A DNA stretch of 64,000 bases from Gammaproteobacteria bacterium MOLA455. GTDB lineage: Bacteria > Pseudomonadota > Gammaproteobacteria > Pseudomonadales > Porticoccaceae. Made by a program: the position numbers and the translations under genes. This document shows, piece after piece, positions 1 through 7,656 of the stretch. Numbering within the stretch: the stretch's first letter is position 1; the number at the start of each line of letters is the position of its first letter. The stretch spans positions 1,619,332 to 1,683,331 of the forward strand of contig AZIN01000001.1 in the NCBI GenBank assembly GCA_000511875.1, given 5' to 3'. Under the pieces are notes generated by a model, which saw only the letters and a list, made by a program, of their open reading frames with translations, did not search any database and was not told where the DNA came from.

Positions 1-404
1 ATATTCAGAATGGGCTCGCTGAAGTCGAGCGCGATGGCGACAAAATCATTGTTCGCCTCGCCAGCCAGGGCTCATTTGTCTCCGGCAGTGCTAACCTCCA
101 GCCAGGCTTTGCCGGGTTGCTAACGCGGGTTGGCGATTCTCTATCGGCGGCCAAGGGCAAGGTCCGTGTCGAAGGCCACACCGACAATATTCCAGTGGCT
201 TTCAGTGAGCGATTTAATTCCAACTGGGATCTCTCCGCTGCCCGCTCCGCCTCTGTGGCTGACTTTTTTTCCCAGAATTCCGAACTCGATCAGAGTGCCA
301 TCACCGTCGCTGGGTTTGCCGACACCAGGCCCATTGAGTCGAACAACACTGCCGCAGGTCGTGCGCGCAACCGCCGTATCGAGGTGATTGTCGATGGTTC
401 CTAA
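1..404 (+). CDS. MotB/PomB-like stator protein, C-terminal part (5' end outside window)
   Basis: The reading frame is open from base 3 to the stop at 402-404 and enters from the left edge, so about 133 codons of a longer protein are visible. They form an OmpA/MotB peptidoglycan-binding domain containing EGHTDNIP, NWDLSAARS and a terminal RRIEVIVDG, the part that anchors the stator to the cell wall. The transmembrane plug segment lies outside the window. It is strikingly similar to the C-terminus of the next gene, including an almost identical start of the domain (GLAEVERDGDKIIVRLA in both). The two are therefore tandem paralogues 23 bp apart. A motA/pomA gene probably lies further upstream, but this is inference. 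Confidence 0.9.
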   Translation, partial: IQNGLAEVERDGDKIIVRLASQGSFVSGSANLQPGFAGLLTRVGDSLSAAKGKVRVEGHTDNIPVAFSERFNSNWDLSAARSASVADFFSQNSELDQSAITVAGFADTRPIESNNTAAGRARNRRIEVIVDGS

Positions 405-427
405 TTTCTTAGTAGGAGAACGCTGAT

Positions 428-1657
428 ATGGCTGATGAACTAGACGACATCAAGCCCGACGCTGCCATCGAAGCAGAGGTCGAAGAGGCTATTGGTGGCG
501 AGACGGCTGTGGAAGAGGCAGTCGCGCCCAAACCGCCGCCACCAGAGCAAGAGCCTGCAGAAGAGCCGGACTGCCCGCCCTGTAAGAGTGGCGCGCCGGC
601 GTGGATGGCAACCTTTGCCGATATGGCCACGCTGCTAATGGCCTTCTTTGTCTTGATTCTCTCCTTTGCCCATATGAATGTGCCCAAATACAAAGAAGTC
701 AGTGGTTCTATGAACGACAAATTTGGCGTGCAAAAAATTGTCCCAACGGTAGAGCAGCCTACTGCTGACAATATTATTGCCAAGCAGTACAAAACAGCCA
801 AAGTGGATCCAACACTATTAGATGTAATCCAAGAGCAGACGACAGCCGAGCCACAGCCAGAAGACCCAGAATTAAAAGATGCCCTAAAAAAGAATGATTT
901 TGACACCAACGCTGATGTTGAAGTATTGAAAAAATCGCTCGCCAAAGAAATTGCTGAAGGCAAGGTGAAGGTCACAGTTAAAGACAAGCAGTTAGTAGTT
1001 GAAGTGGTAGCCGATGCCAAGACAGGCAGGCAGGGAGAGGCCAATAAAACGAAATCTGGCGCCCAACTCATGCAGTCAGATTTAGAAATCTATGCCAAGG
1101 TAGCCTCTGCCCAAGCTCAGGTGCAGTCACAAATTGAGGTCGTTAATGCCTCGCCAGAGACTCTTGATGGAGATCTTAGCGGTCGCGGTGATGAAGCTGG
1201 CGAGCAGGCAATTGCTGATCAATATGAGAAAATTCGTGCACGCCTAAGCGATGAGATTGCCGATGGCTTGGCGGAGGTTGAGCGCGATGGCGACAAAATT
1301 ATTGTGCGCCTCGCCGAGCGCGGTTCGTTTCGCAGTGGTTACGCAGATCTCCAGCCAGCCTTCAAGCCGCTGCTGGATAAGGTTGGCGCCTCGATTGCCG
1401 ACAGCTCTGGACTGATAACGATTGAAGGCCACACCGATAATATCCCCATGGCCTTTAGCGAACGGTTTCGCTCCAACTGGGACCTTTCCGCAGCTCGTTC
1501 AGCGGCAGTGGCAGACTATCTGTTAAACAGCTCAGCAATTGATGATGGGCGCGTCTCGGTGACTGGCCTGGCTGACACCAAACCGCTGGTAGCCAATGAC
1601 TCCCCCGCTGGCCGCTCTAAAAACCGTCGCATCGAAGTGATTATCGACGGCAGCTAA
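428..1657 (+). CDS. PomB-type flagellar stator protein with long linker (tandem paralogue)
   Basis: A 409-aa protein. An acidic, Pro-rich N-terminus holds a CPPC motif just before the single transmembrane plug (about residues 58-82, AWMATFADMATLLMAFF). D65 is the ion-binding Asp. The AWMxTFAD context and preceding Cys-Pro resemble PomB of sodium-driven motors more than proton-type MotB. Residues from about 290 to the end are an OmpA domain (GHTDNIP, SAARS, RRIEV). The linker of roughly 200 residues is much longer than in typical PomB (about 310-330 aa in total) and includes a stretch (EGKVKVTVKDKQLVVEVV) that mimics the start of the OmpA domain. A GGAG ribosome site lies 9 bp before the ATG. 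It probably works with PomA and the upstream paralogue. Confidence 0.9.
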   Translation: MADELDDIKPDAAIEAEVEEAIGGETAVEEAVAPKPPPPEQEPAEEPDCPPCKSGAPAWMATFADMATLLMAFFVLILSFAHMNVPKYKEVSGSMNDKFGVQKIVPTVEQPTADNIIAKQYKTAKVDPTLLDVIQEQTTAEPQPEDPELKDALKKNDFDTNADVEVLKKSLAKEIAEGKVKVTVKDKQLVVEVVADAKTGRQGEANKTKSGAQLMQSDLEIYAKVASAQAQVQSQIEVVNASPETLDGDLSGRGDEAGEQAIADQYEKIRARLSDEIADGLAEVERDGDKIIVRLAERGSFRSGYADLQPAFKPLLDKVGASIADSSGLITIEGHTDNIPMAFSERFRSNWDLSAARSAAVADYLLNSSAIDDGRVSVTGLADTKPLVANDSPAGRSKNRRIEVIIDGS

Positions 1658-1707
1658 CAGAGTTGCCAAATAGGTTGGCGGCCAGCGTATACCTGATTAA
1701 CAAATCG

Positions 1708-2616
1708 TTAGTGGCCACGCTTTTCTTCGATCAATGCAAAAATTGCCTTAGCATGTTCTTCGGTAATTTTAAATTTCTCGCGCAGCTCCTCAATGTGACA
1801 CTGCTCATCGTCAGTCACCACGCCATCGCTTAACGCAGAGGTAATTTCGGCTTCAAAAATAGCTTCCCGCCGCGCCATTTGATTGGAAAAGGCCGAGGCA
1901 ACAATACCAGTGAGTAGAGCCACAGTGCAGACACCCAGCAGGGCAGTAAAGGCGCCAATAGTCTGCCCCAAAGGTGTAATCGGATAGACATCACCGTAGC
2001 CGACGGTGGTCAGGGTAATCAGTGCCCACCACATAGTTTGTGGGATGGAGGCAAATTTCTCAGGTTGAGCATCATACTCGGCGAGATACATCAGCGAGCT
2101 AGACAAAAACAGGGCAATACCCATCAAATAAAGTGCTGCAAAAAAGGAACGACGTTCTTGGTAGATCGCAGAAAAGAGGTCTTCAAGGGCTGATGAGTAA
2201 TGTGAAATTTTCAGTAGGCGTACCAGCCGGAGAACTCGCAGCCAGCGCAAATCTACACCACCCATCAAGAGGGGAAGCACGCTGGGCAAGATCGCCAGCA
2301 AATCAATAATCCCGGTAAAACTGAACAGATAGCCAAACCGACGCCCACTTGCCGTGGCAGACTTGTTGTCTTCATCCGCGGCAACTGACCAGAAACGCAG
2401 GCAGTATTCGACTAAAAAAATAGTCACCGAAATAGTTTCAAAAATTATCAGCGGTGTTCGATAAAGGCTGTTGAAGCTCTCTACCGATTCGAGACACACG
2501 GCGATTAAATTCAGCACAATCAATATCGACAGAAACATATCACAGCCGCGACTAATTCGGTCACCGTCGTTGCTCTTATTGAGGATTGACATAACCCTCT
2601 GCTGACTCAGCATCAT
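1708..2616 (-). CDS. Voltage-gated potassium channel (six-transmembrane Kv type)
   Basis: A 302-aa inner-membrane ion channel. It has four hydrophobic segments, then an S4-like voltage sensor with arginines every third residue (R124, R127, R130, R133), then a pore loop with the K+ selectivity filter TVGYGD (residues 204-209) and S6. The cytoplasmic tail (about 250-302) is charged and helical. The size and order match bacterial KvAP/KvLm-type channels. Two ATGs open the frame (MM). It runs leftward, converging with the stator gene and lying downstream of fliS. Nothing shows a direct role in motility; its neighbourhood with fliS and a ClC gene looks incidental. Confidence 0.85.
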   Translation of the reverse strand: MMLSQQRVMSILNKSNDGDRISRGCDMFLSILIVLNLIAVCLESVESFNSLYRTPLIIFETISVTIFLVEYCLRFWSVAADEDNKSATASGRRFGYLFSFTGIIDLLAILPSVLPLLMGGVDLRWLRVLRLVRLLKISHYSSALEDLFSAIYQERRSFFAALYLMGIALFLSSSLMYLAEYDAQPEKFASIPQTMWWALITLTTVGYGDVYPITPLGQTIGAFTALLGVCTVALLTGIVASAFSNQMARREAIFEAEITSALSDGVVTDDEQCHIEELREKFKITEEHAKAIFALIEEKRGH

Positions 2617-2926
2617 TTTTTATCTGCCCCCAATTGCACTTTTCTTGGCATTAACATGCCAAATAAATTTTTACCTGCGGGCAGTTATGCCATGTGCGTA
2701 AGGCGACTGTCAAGCTCACAGGCGCTGATATACAAGCATAATTATGAGATTTAAAGTCAAAGCAAAAGGTCAATAAAACGCTTAGAAACGAGAGTAGAGC
2801 AGAATGCGGCTGCCAAAAGATGAAATGAGATTTTGCTAGAGTGATGTTTGATGTCGGGGCTGAAAGAACTAACTTTCAAGAGCGATTTTGAGACGCCATC
2901 TTTTAGTCCGGTTTTAACAGTCCCTT
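2617..2926. other. Gene-free 310-bp interval between K+ channel and fliS
   Basis: No convincing gene is seen. A short leftward frame that enters fliS in another frame has no family features. The interval must hold the end of the fliS transcript and the start signals of the channel gene, but I find no clear rho-independent terminator or consensus sigma-54 or sigma-28 promoter here. Confidence 0.5.
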
Positions 2927-3343
2927 TTAAGATGCCATGGCGATCGGCTGTTCCTTTAACAGCGATGGCAACAGCGACCATGCGCTGCGTATCTCGCTGA
3001 TCAGGCCTTTCACTTCGTGAAGCGCATTGACGTCGTTATGGAGATTGGCAAACATCACCCGGCGAATCATATAATCATATAAGTCGCTGAGGTTGCGCGC
3101 CAGATCGGATCCCTTTTTAAAGTCCAGAGAATCTTGCAGGCCATAGAGAATGCTAGTGGCACGATTTAGAGAGCGGCATTTTTCCTGAATGTTTTTACGC
3201 TCGATCTCACCTTCAGCCGTGGCCAGGGCATCGACTAAACCATCAAACAACATTTGAATAAGCTGAACACCGTCGGCATAGGGAACTGCAGATGTGATGT
3301 GCACGTTGTGGTATGCGTTGAGCGCTTTGTTATTTAAAGCCAT
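2927..3343 (-). CDS. fliS: FliS, flagellin export chaperone
   Basis: A 138-aa protein of usual FliS length. The N-terminal AYHNVHITSAVPYADGVQLIQMLF matches the FliS signature in which a Tyr-containing segment precedes the four-helix bundle that binds the flagellin C-terminus in the cytoplasm and prevents premature assembly. Helices about 20-45, 50-75, 80-100 and 105-130 are evident. Unusually it is not next to fliD or the flagellins, which lie almost 50 kb away, and no fliT follows. A sigma-28-type promoter lies 43-69 bp upstream, which fits a late flagellar gene. Confidence 0.9.
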   Translation of the reverse strand: MALNNKALNAYHNVHITSAVPYADGVQLIQMLFDGLVDALATAEGEIERKNIQEKCRSLNRATSILYGLQDSLDFKKGSDLARNLSDLYDYMIRRVMFANLHNDVNALHEVKGLISEIRSAWSLLPSLLKEQPIAMAS

Positions 3344-3385
3344 GCTAGAGATCTCCGATCGACTATTTCTTTAAACTTAATAATA

Positions 3386-3412
3386 GAATCGGGATCTAGT
3401 CTGATTTCTTTA
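3386..3412 (-). promoter_or_regulatory. Candidate sigma-28 (FliA) promoter of fliS
   Basis: On the minus strand TAAAGAAA (3405-3412), an 11-bp spacer and CCCGATTC (3386-3393) match the FliA consensus TAAAGTTT-N11-GCCGATAA at the core positions. It ends about 43 bp upstream of the fliS ATG. Assignment is by pattern only. Confidence 0.65.
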
Positions 3413-3461
3413 GCGCTAAATGGCGTTTAAGGCAGTTTTTTAGTTCATTTAAGGAAACTGA

Positions 3462-4160
3462 TTAAGGACAGTCTGCATAACCGCTTTCAACACAGCGCAG
3501 GGCTAGCTTCTCGGCCTCGACAATCTGCTCATCTTCTAATTTCAGTTTGGCGATGTCCGCTATATCTGATGTCGACGGCTGGCCATTAAGTCTTGCCACT
3601 TCGCTCCAAATCAGCGCTTCAAACGGTTTCGATTTTTCAGCTGCACCAGCTTGCAACATAAAGGCATACATAAACTGTGCGTTGCCATAGGCCTTTAGCG
3701 CCCCTTTTTTAAACCAGTGTTTAGCCAGCTGATAATTCAACTCAACACCTTTGCCCTCGTGATAGGCGAGCCCGAGCATATATTCTGCATCCACCAGATC
3801 CTGCAATGCTGCGCGCTTAAACCAGCTCGCTGCAGTCCGCTGATTCTCAGCCACGCCATAACCGTGGTAATAGAGCATGCCCATATTGTGTTGGGCTTCG
3901 GCTAGGCCCTGATCTGCGGCTTTGCGGTACCAGTTCATGGCCTCCGTATAATTCTGTGAAACACCAAACCCCTGCTCATAGAGATGGCCAATATTGTTTT
4001 GTGCCTCTGCTGCGCCCTCGTTAGCCAGCTTAAGCCACGCTCGCATTGCCGTAGCATAGTGTTCCCGATCAAGGGCGCTAAGACCTGCCTCAAAAGGCCC
4101 GCCGAGAGCTGTACCGCTGATCAATGCAAGACATAAAATGGCACGTTGTATGTGTTTCAT
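3462..4160 (-). CDS. Secreted Sel1-repeat protein
   Basis: A 232-aa protein beginning with a signal peptide (MKHIQRAILCLALISGTALGG), so I chose the ATG at 4160 over a GTG 24 bp upstream. The mature part has four or so Sel1/TPR-like repeats of 36 residues with the pattern A..NxGxxYxxGxGVxxNYxxAxxWxxKAA, a solenoid for protein-protein contact. The last 70 residues are less repetitive and contain two cysteines. Sel1 proteins serve as periplasmic or envelope scaffolds in many pathways, so the specific role is unknown. It lies downstream of the ClC gene with a gap of 56 bp or less, possibly one transcript. Confidence 0.8.
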   Translation of the reverse strand: MKHIQRAILCLALISGTALGGPFEAGLSALDREHYATAMRAWLKLANEGAAEAQNNIGHLYEQGFGVSQNYTEAMNWYRKAADQGLAEAQHNMGMLYYHGYGVAENQRTAASWFKRAALQDLVDAEYMLGLAYHEGKGVELNYQLAKHWFKKGALKAYGNAQFMYAFMLQAGAAEKSKPFEALIWSEVARLNGQPSTSDIADIAKLKLEDEQIVEAEKLALRCVESGYADCP

Positions 4161-4216
4161 AAGTGTTTTTATCTCGGTGGCCACTCAGGCTGAGAGGCTT
4201 AAATTTAAACTGTTAA

Positions 4217-5914
4217 TTACGCCCGCTCAAGACCGCGGGCCTGGTTCTGTACATCGATTACTGCTTGGAACAGCTCGCCTTCCGTCAAGCTGCCCTGCAA
4301 CTCGCCGGTTGCCCGATCAACAATCGGCAGACTTTCACCGACAAACTGACTGACCTTCTCCATCGCCTCGGCGAGGCTCTCATCCATATACAGCGTGAGC
4401 GGCCGCGTATCGACAACATCACGAATACTATTATCGGCAGCTTCGATCACTTCATAAATAGAAACCTTGCCAAAAAACTGACCGTCAGCGTCGATAATAT
4501 ACGCTTCAGTATGACCCCGCGGACGCATTTTCTCGCGCAAATCAGAGCCAGTTGCTGAGGGTTCGGCACGAACATAGTCCTGACTGGCAAAGGGGCCAAC
4601 AGATTGTTGATTGAGAGCAATGGCTTCGCGTCCCTTGAGCAGATCAATTCCGCGATCGAGCAGCTGTCGATCAAAAAATGAATTGCCAAACAGGCGATTG
4701 GTAAGCAGATTGCAAACCATGACGGCGATCATTGCTGCCACTGCATATTCATAGGACTGGGTCAGCTCAAGAATAATTAATACTGCTGACACCGGCGCAC
4801 CAATTACTGCAGAGCTCACCGCCGCCATACCGGCGACACTAATAATACTAGCGATATCGGCAAAGCCAAACAGCATCAATAATTCGCCTGCCACTGCGCC
4901 GGCGGCCACACCAATAAACAGCGAGGGCGAAAAAACCCCACCAAATAAACCAAAACCAATACATAACGCTGTCATCAAAAGCTTGGCTATTAGCACTGTT
5001 AGCAGCAGTGATAGCGTAAATTCGCCGGCAATCATTTCATTGATGCTAGAAATACCGAGACCGAGAATCTGTGGAATCCAGACCCCAACCAAGCCACAAA
5101 TAGTTGCCGCAATAAAAGGCAATAGCAGCGGGGAAGTATTCATCTTGGCGGCAGTTTGTGCTGAGTAACGCAGCGCAGCCATAAAGCATATTGCCACCAG
5201 GGCAAAGGCCGGCGCCAGCATAACCAACACCGGCACTACTTCCGCTAGAGGTGGCAGCACAGAGCTAATTTCAAAGGTGGTGGTATGGGGAAACCACTGA
5301 CTTCCCAGCGCACTTGCCGACACCGAGGCTACAGTGATTGGCGCAATGGCCCTGATAGAGAAGTGTCTAAGGATTGCCTCATGGGCAAAAATAACACCGG
5401 CAATGGGCGCATTAAAACCAGCAGAAATAGCTGCAGCAACACCGCAGCCGAGATAGATCTCATGGGATAGGCGGCTGGAAATAAAGCGCTTAACCCAGAT
5501 GCCCATGGTTGCACCAAAGTGCACAATTGGTCCGTACTGGCCCACAGAGCCGCCGCCGCTGGCTGAGGCAAAGGCAGCGAGAGTCGATGCTAAGCCGGTC
5601 TTGATATCCAGTGGCTCATTGACCTGATGGGCGGCATACATGGAGTCTGCCGGCCCCGCCCAGCGCGCAATGCCGAGTCCGGTTTTGAGTACCACCACCA
5701 CGGCTGCGGCAACCCATAAAAATATCACACTTGAAAATGAGACAGTCTCCCCGGCAAGCGTCACTGACAGCATGTCGCTAGCTTCACGCTGCTGACCAAA
5801 CCACTGCACACCGATGACAAACAGATTAGAGACCAGCGCTAGCACCCCACCGATAAGCCCGCCGATCAAAATAATAATTATCACTTCAATCAAAGCATCA
5901 CGTACTTTGTGCAT
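4217..5914 (-). CDS. ClC-family chloride channel/transporter with C-terminal CBS pair, atypical ion-pathway residues
   Basis: About 565 aa from the ATG at 5914 (GGGGAG 10 bp upstream); a TTG 33 bp further upstream is also in frame. The membrane part carries ClC landmarks: SGGGSVGQYGP (about 119-129), AGFNAPIAGVIFAHEA (about 166-181) and GLFGGVFSPSLFIG. The C-terminal 120 or so residues are two CBS domains. Canonical GSGIP is absent, GREGP is GQYGP so the gating Glu is Tyr, and the internal proton Glu (second of EE) is Ala. Known antiporters need both glutamates, so I infer channel-like or non-coupled transport. The CBS pair suggests nucleotide regulation. Confidence 0.85.
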   Translation of the reverse strand: MHKVRDALIEVIIIILIGGLIGGVLALVSNLFVIGVQWFGQQREASDMLSVTLAGETVSFSSVIFLWVAAAVVVVLKTGLGIARWAGPADSMYAAHQVNEPLDIKTGLASTLAAFASASGGGSVGQYGPIVHFGATMGIWVKRFISSRLSHEIYLGCGVAAAISAGFNAPIAGVIFAHEAILRHFSIRAIAPITVASVSASALGSQWFPHTTTFEISSVLPPLAEVVPVLVMLAPAFALVAICFMAALRYSAQTAAKMNTSPLLLPFIAATICGLVGVWIPQILGLGISSINEMIAGEFTLSLLLTVLIAKLLMTALCIGFGLFGGVFSPSLFIGVAAGAVAGELLMLFGFADIASIISVAGMAAVSSAVIGAPVSAVLIILELTQSYEYAVAAMIAVMVCNLLTNRLFGNSFFDRQLLDRGIDLLKGREAIALNQQSVGPFASQDYVRAEPSATGSDLREKMRPRGHTEAYIIDADGQFFGKVSIYEVIEAADNSIRDVVDTRPLTLYMDESLAEAMEKVSQFVGESLPIVDRATGELQGSLTEGELFQAVIDVQNQARGLERA

Positions 5915-6241
5915 GAAACTGACGCTCCCCGAAAAATTCCTAGTCAACCATGGGCGGACAGCTTATCCAGTAGCGGCTGTGCGGTCAAAGATTCCGCGCA
6001 ATCAGCGATAAGGCAGCGCAAAAACGTAGCTGATTTGGATAGCATGTTTATAAATGCTGAATATACAGTGTATTTAGTTACAATAGACTCCCTGGAGAAG
6101 TTTGCCTCACGGATACCTGTGACTTGGCCGCGGGGCCAATATTGGTTAACGGTCTCCAGATTACGACTGTTTTAAGCTGGGCTCAGAGGCTTAAAAACAA
6201 ACTTGATTTAAGCTGCTGCACAGATACGAGAAACTATTTTT
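5915..6241. other. Divergent 327-bp regulatory interval between ClC gene and fleQ-like gene
   Basis: No supported gene lies here. It must carry the promoters for the leftward ClC gene and the rightward regulator. I see no sigma-54 or sigma-28 consensus. A cluster of palindromes at 6124-6145 (separate entry) and an 11-bp palindrome ATACAGTGTAT around 6063-6073 are candidate operators. Confidence 0.5.
6124..6145. repeat. Nested palindromes, candidate operator upstream of fleQ-like gene
   Basis: TTGGCC (6124-6129), 4 bp, GGCCAA (6134-6139) is a perfect inverted repeat. It overlaps a second perfect palindrome CCAATATTGG (6136-6145). Two overlapping dyads about 100 bp before the start codon of a master regulator suggest a protein-binding site; no binding protein can be named. 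Confidence 0.5.
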
Positions 6242-7399
6242 TTGACCAGTTCGCAAAAAATTATCGGCCAGAGCATTGCCATCGAAGAGTTGCGTACGCT
6301 TATCGAAATGGTCGGGCCGAGCGAGTCTACGGTATTGATTCTCGGTGACAGCGGCACCGGCAAAGAACTGGTTGCCCGCGCATTACACGATTCATCGAGT
6401 CGCGCTGGGGGCCCATTTATACCGGTTAACTGCGGCGCTATTCCCAGAGATCTTCTTGAAAGTGAATTATTTGGCCACCGTAAAGGTTCATTCACCGGCG
6501 CTATTGCGGATCGCAAAGGGCGCTTTGAACTGGCCAATAAAGGCACTTTGTTTTTAGATGAGATTGGCGATATGCCCATCGATCTGCAGGTAAAGTTACT
6601 GCGCGTACTTCAAGAGCGTCAGATTGATCCCGTCGGCTCATTGCTGTCGGTACCGATTGATGTGCGAGTGTTAGCCGCAACGCATAAAGATATTGTCGGT
6701 TTGATGGAGAAGTCGCTGTTCCGAGAAGATCTTTACTATCGACTCAATGTTATGCCAATCGAGATTAAAACTCTCGGTGAGCGAGTGGACGATGTGCCGG
6801 TATTGTTTGAGCATTTTGCCAGGCAGCACATCGTAGATGGTAAAAAACCTATTACATTACATCCTGCTTCTATGCAGTTATTTTTAGATTACAGCTGGCC
6901 CGGCAATGTTAGAGAGCTGGCTAATCTTGTCGATCGCTACTCATCACTCTACCCAGGTCAGGAAGTGGATCTGCGCAACGTTATTCCGAGCATGGTACCG
7001 CCCGGTATCCGCGCCCTGGCCAGTTGGCCGCAAGAAAATGCTGAGCAGCGCTCTGTACCCAAAGCAGTGACTGACTATGTCAGTCCGTCAGAACCCCTCG
7101 GCGCCGAGCTATTCGCAGCGATCAGCGGCGCGTCTGAGGCTGAAAGCCTAGATCGGATTAACGATGCCCAGCTCAACTATGAAGTTGAGCAGACCATTTT
7201 GTTAGCTCAGGGGGGTGGAGCATTTCCTGAAGAGGGTTTGCAGTTGAAGCAGCATCTGCTTGATATTGAGTGTAATCTTATCCGCCACGCCCTCAAAAAC
7301 GCTGATGGCAATGTCTCAAAAACCGCACGTATGCTCAATCTGCAGCGCACCACTCTAATCGAAAAAATCAATAAGCACGGCCTTGCCGACAGCGCTTAA
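6242..7399 (+). CDS. fleQ: FleQ/FlrA-like sigma-54 activator lacking the N-terminal receiver domain
   Basis: A 385-aa bacterial enhancer-binding protein. The AAA+ domain starts almost at the N-terminus: Walker A GDSGTGKE (35-42), the sigma-54 contact loop GSFTGA (82-87), Walker B LFLDEIGD (103-110) and the WPGNVRELANL helix. A Fis-type helix-turn-helix occupies about 350-383. Sequence is closest to FleQ/FlrA, the flagellar master regulator, but FleQ is about 490 aa with an N-terminal REC-like domain that is missing here. The frame is closed by a stop at 6209-6211, and the only usable start is a TTG with a weak ACGAG site. It sits in the expected place ahead of fleR-fliE. Confidence 0.85.
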   Translation: MTSSQKIIGQSIAIEELRTLIEMVGPSESTVLILGDSGTGKELVARALHDSSSRAGGPFIPVNCGAIPRDLLESELFGHRKGSFTGAIADRKGRFELANKGTLFLDEIGDMPIDLQVKLLRVLQERQIDPVGSLLSVPIDVRVLAATHKDIVGLMEKSLFREDLYYRLNVMPIEIKTLGERVDDVPVLFEHFARQHIVDGKKPITLHPASMQLFLDYSWPGNVRELANLVDRYSSLYPGQEVDLRNVIPSMVPPGIRALASWPQENAEQRSVPKAVTDYVSPSEPLGAELFAAISGASEAESLDRINDAQLNYEVEQTILLAQGGGAFPEEGLQLKQHLLDIECNLIRHALKNADGNVSKTARMLNLQRTTLIEKINKHGLADSA

Positions 7400-7656
7400 C
7401 TGGTTTTTTCTGCTGTAAATTTTTCTCAACCTCAGTTCTAGGCGGCAAACCTTTGCCGACATCGCTGCCATGAGAGCCGAAGCGGTGTCAGATTGCCGAC
7501 GGCTTGCCACTGGCAATAAGCTGACGGTTTCTTGCCACTCTTTCACTAACACCTTGTATTAAAAGTAAAAAATTGGTTGGCACGCAAATTGCTAAAGTCC
7601 TATTACGCAACAAATCCAAACACATAAACGCGTCTATTGGGGAAAGGTAAGCAACC
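7400..7656 (+). promoter_or_regulatory. fleR upstream region with TTGCCG operator cluster
   Basis: A 257-bp leader. CGGCAAACCTTTGCCG (7443-7458) is a perfect inverted repeat with a 2-bp centre. A second TTGCCGAC lies at 7493-7500 and TTGCCACTGGCAA (7504-7516) is another dyad. All lie 60-150 bp upstream of the sigma-54 promoter at 7577-7593, the usual enhancer distance. The same half-site recurs upstream of flgB and flagellin 1. Confidence 0.6.
7577..7593 (+). promoter_or_regulatory. Sigma-54 promoter for fleR-fliEFGHIJ
   Basis: TTGGCACG (7577-7584), 4 bp, TTGCT (7589-7593) gives the invariant GG and GC dinucleotides exactly 10 bp apart, matching TGGCACG-N4-TTGCW. It lies about 65 bp before the fleR start and is the only clear promoter ahead of the tightly spaced genes down to fliJ. 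Confidence 0.85.

Noticed and set aside
409-1071. Long Ser/Ala-rich frame opposite the PomB gene
   Set aside because: Antisense shadow of a well-supported gene.
2757-2981. 74-codon leftward frame overlapping the end of fliS
   Set aside because: Overlaps fliS in another frame, has low-complexity sequence and no family features or ribosome site.
5909-6175. Rightward 88-codon frame upstream of the fleQ-like gene that might be a lost receiver domain
   Set aside because: Its translation shows no receiver motifs and it overlaps the start of the ClC gene.
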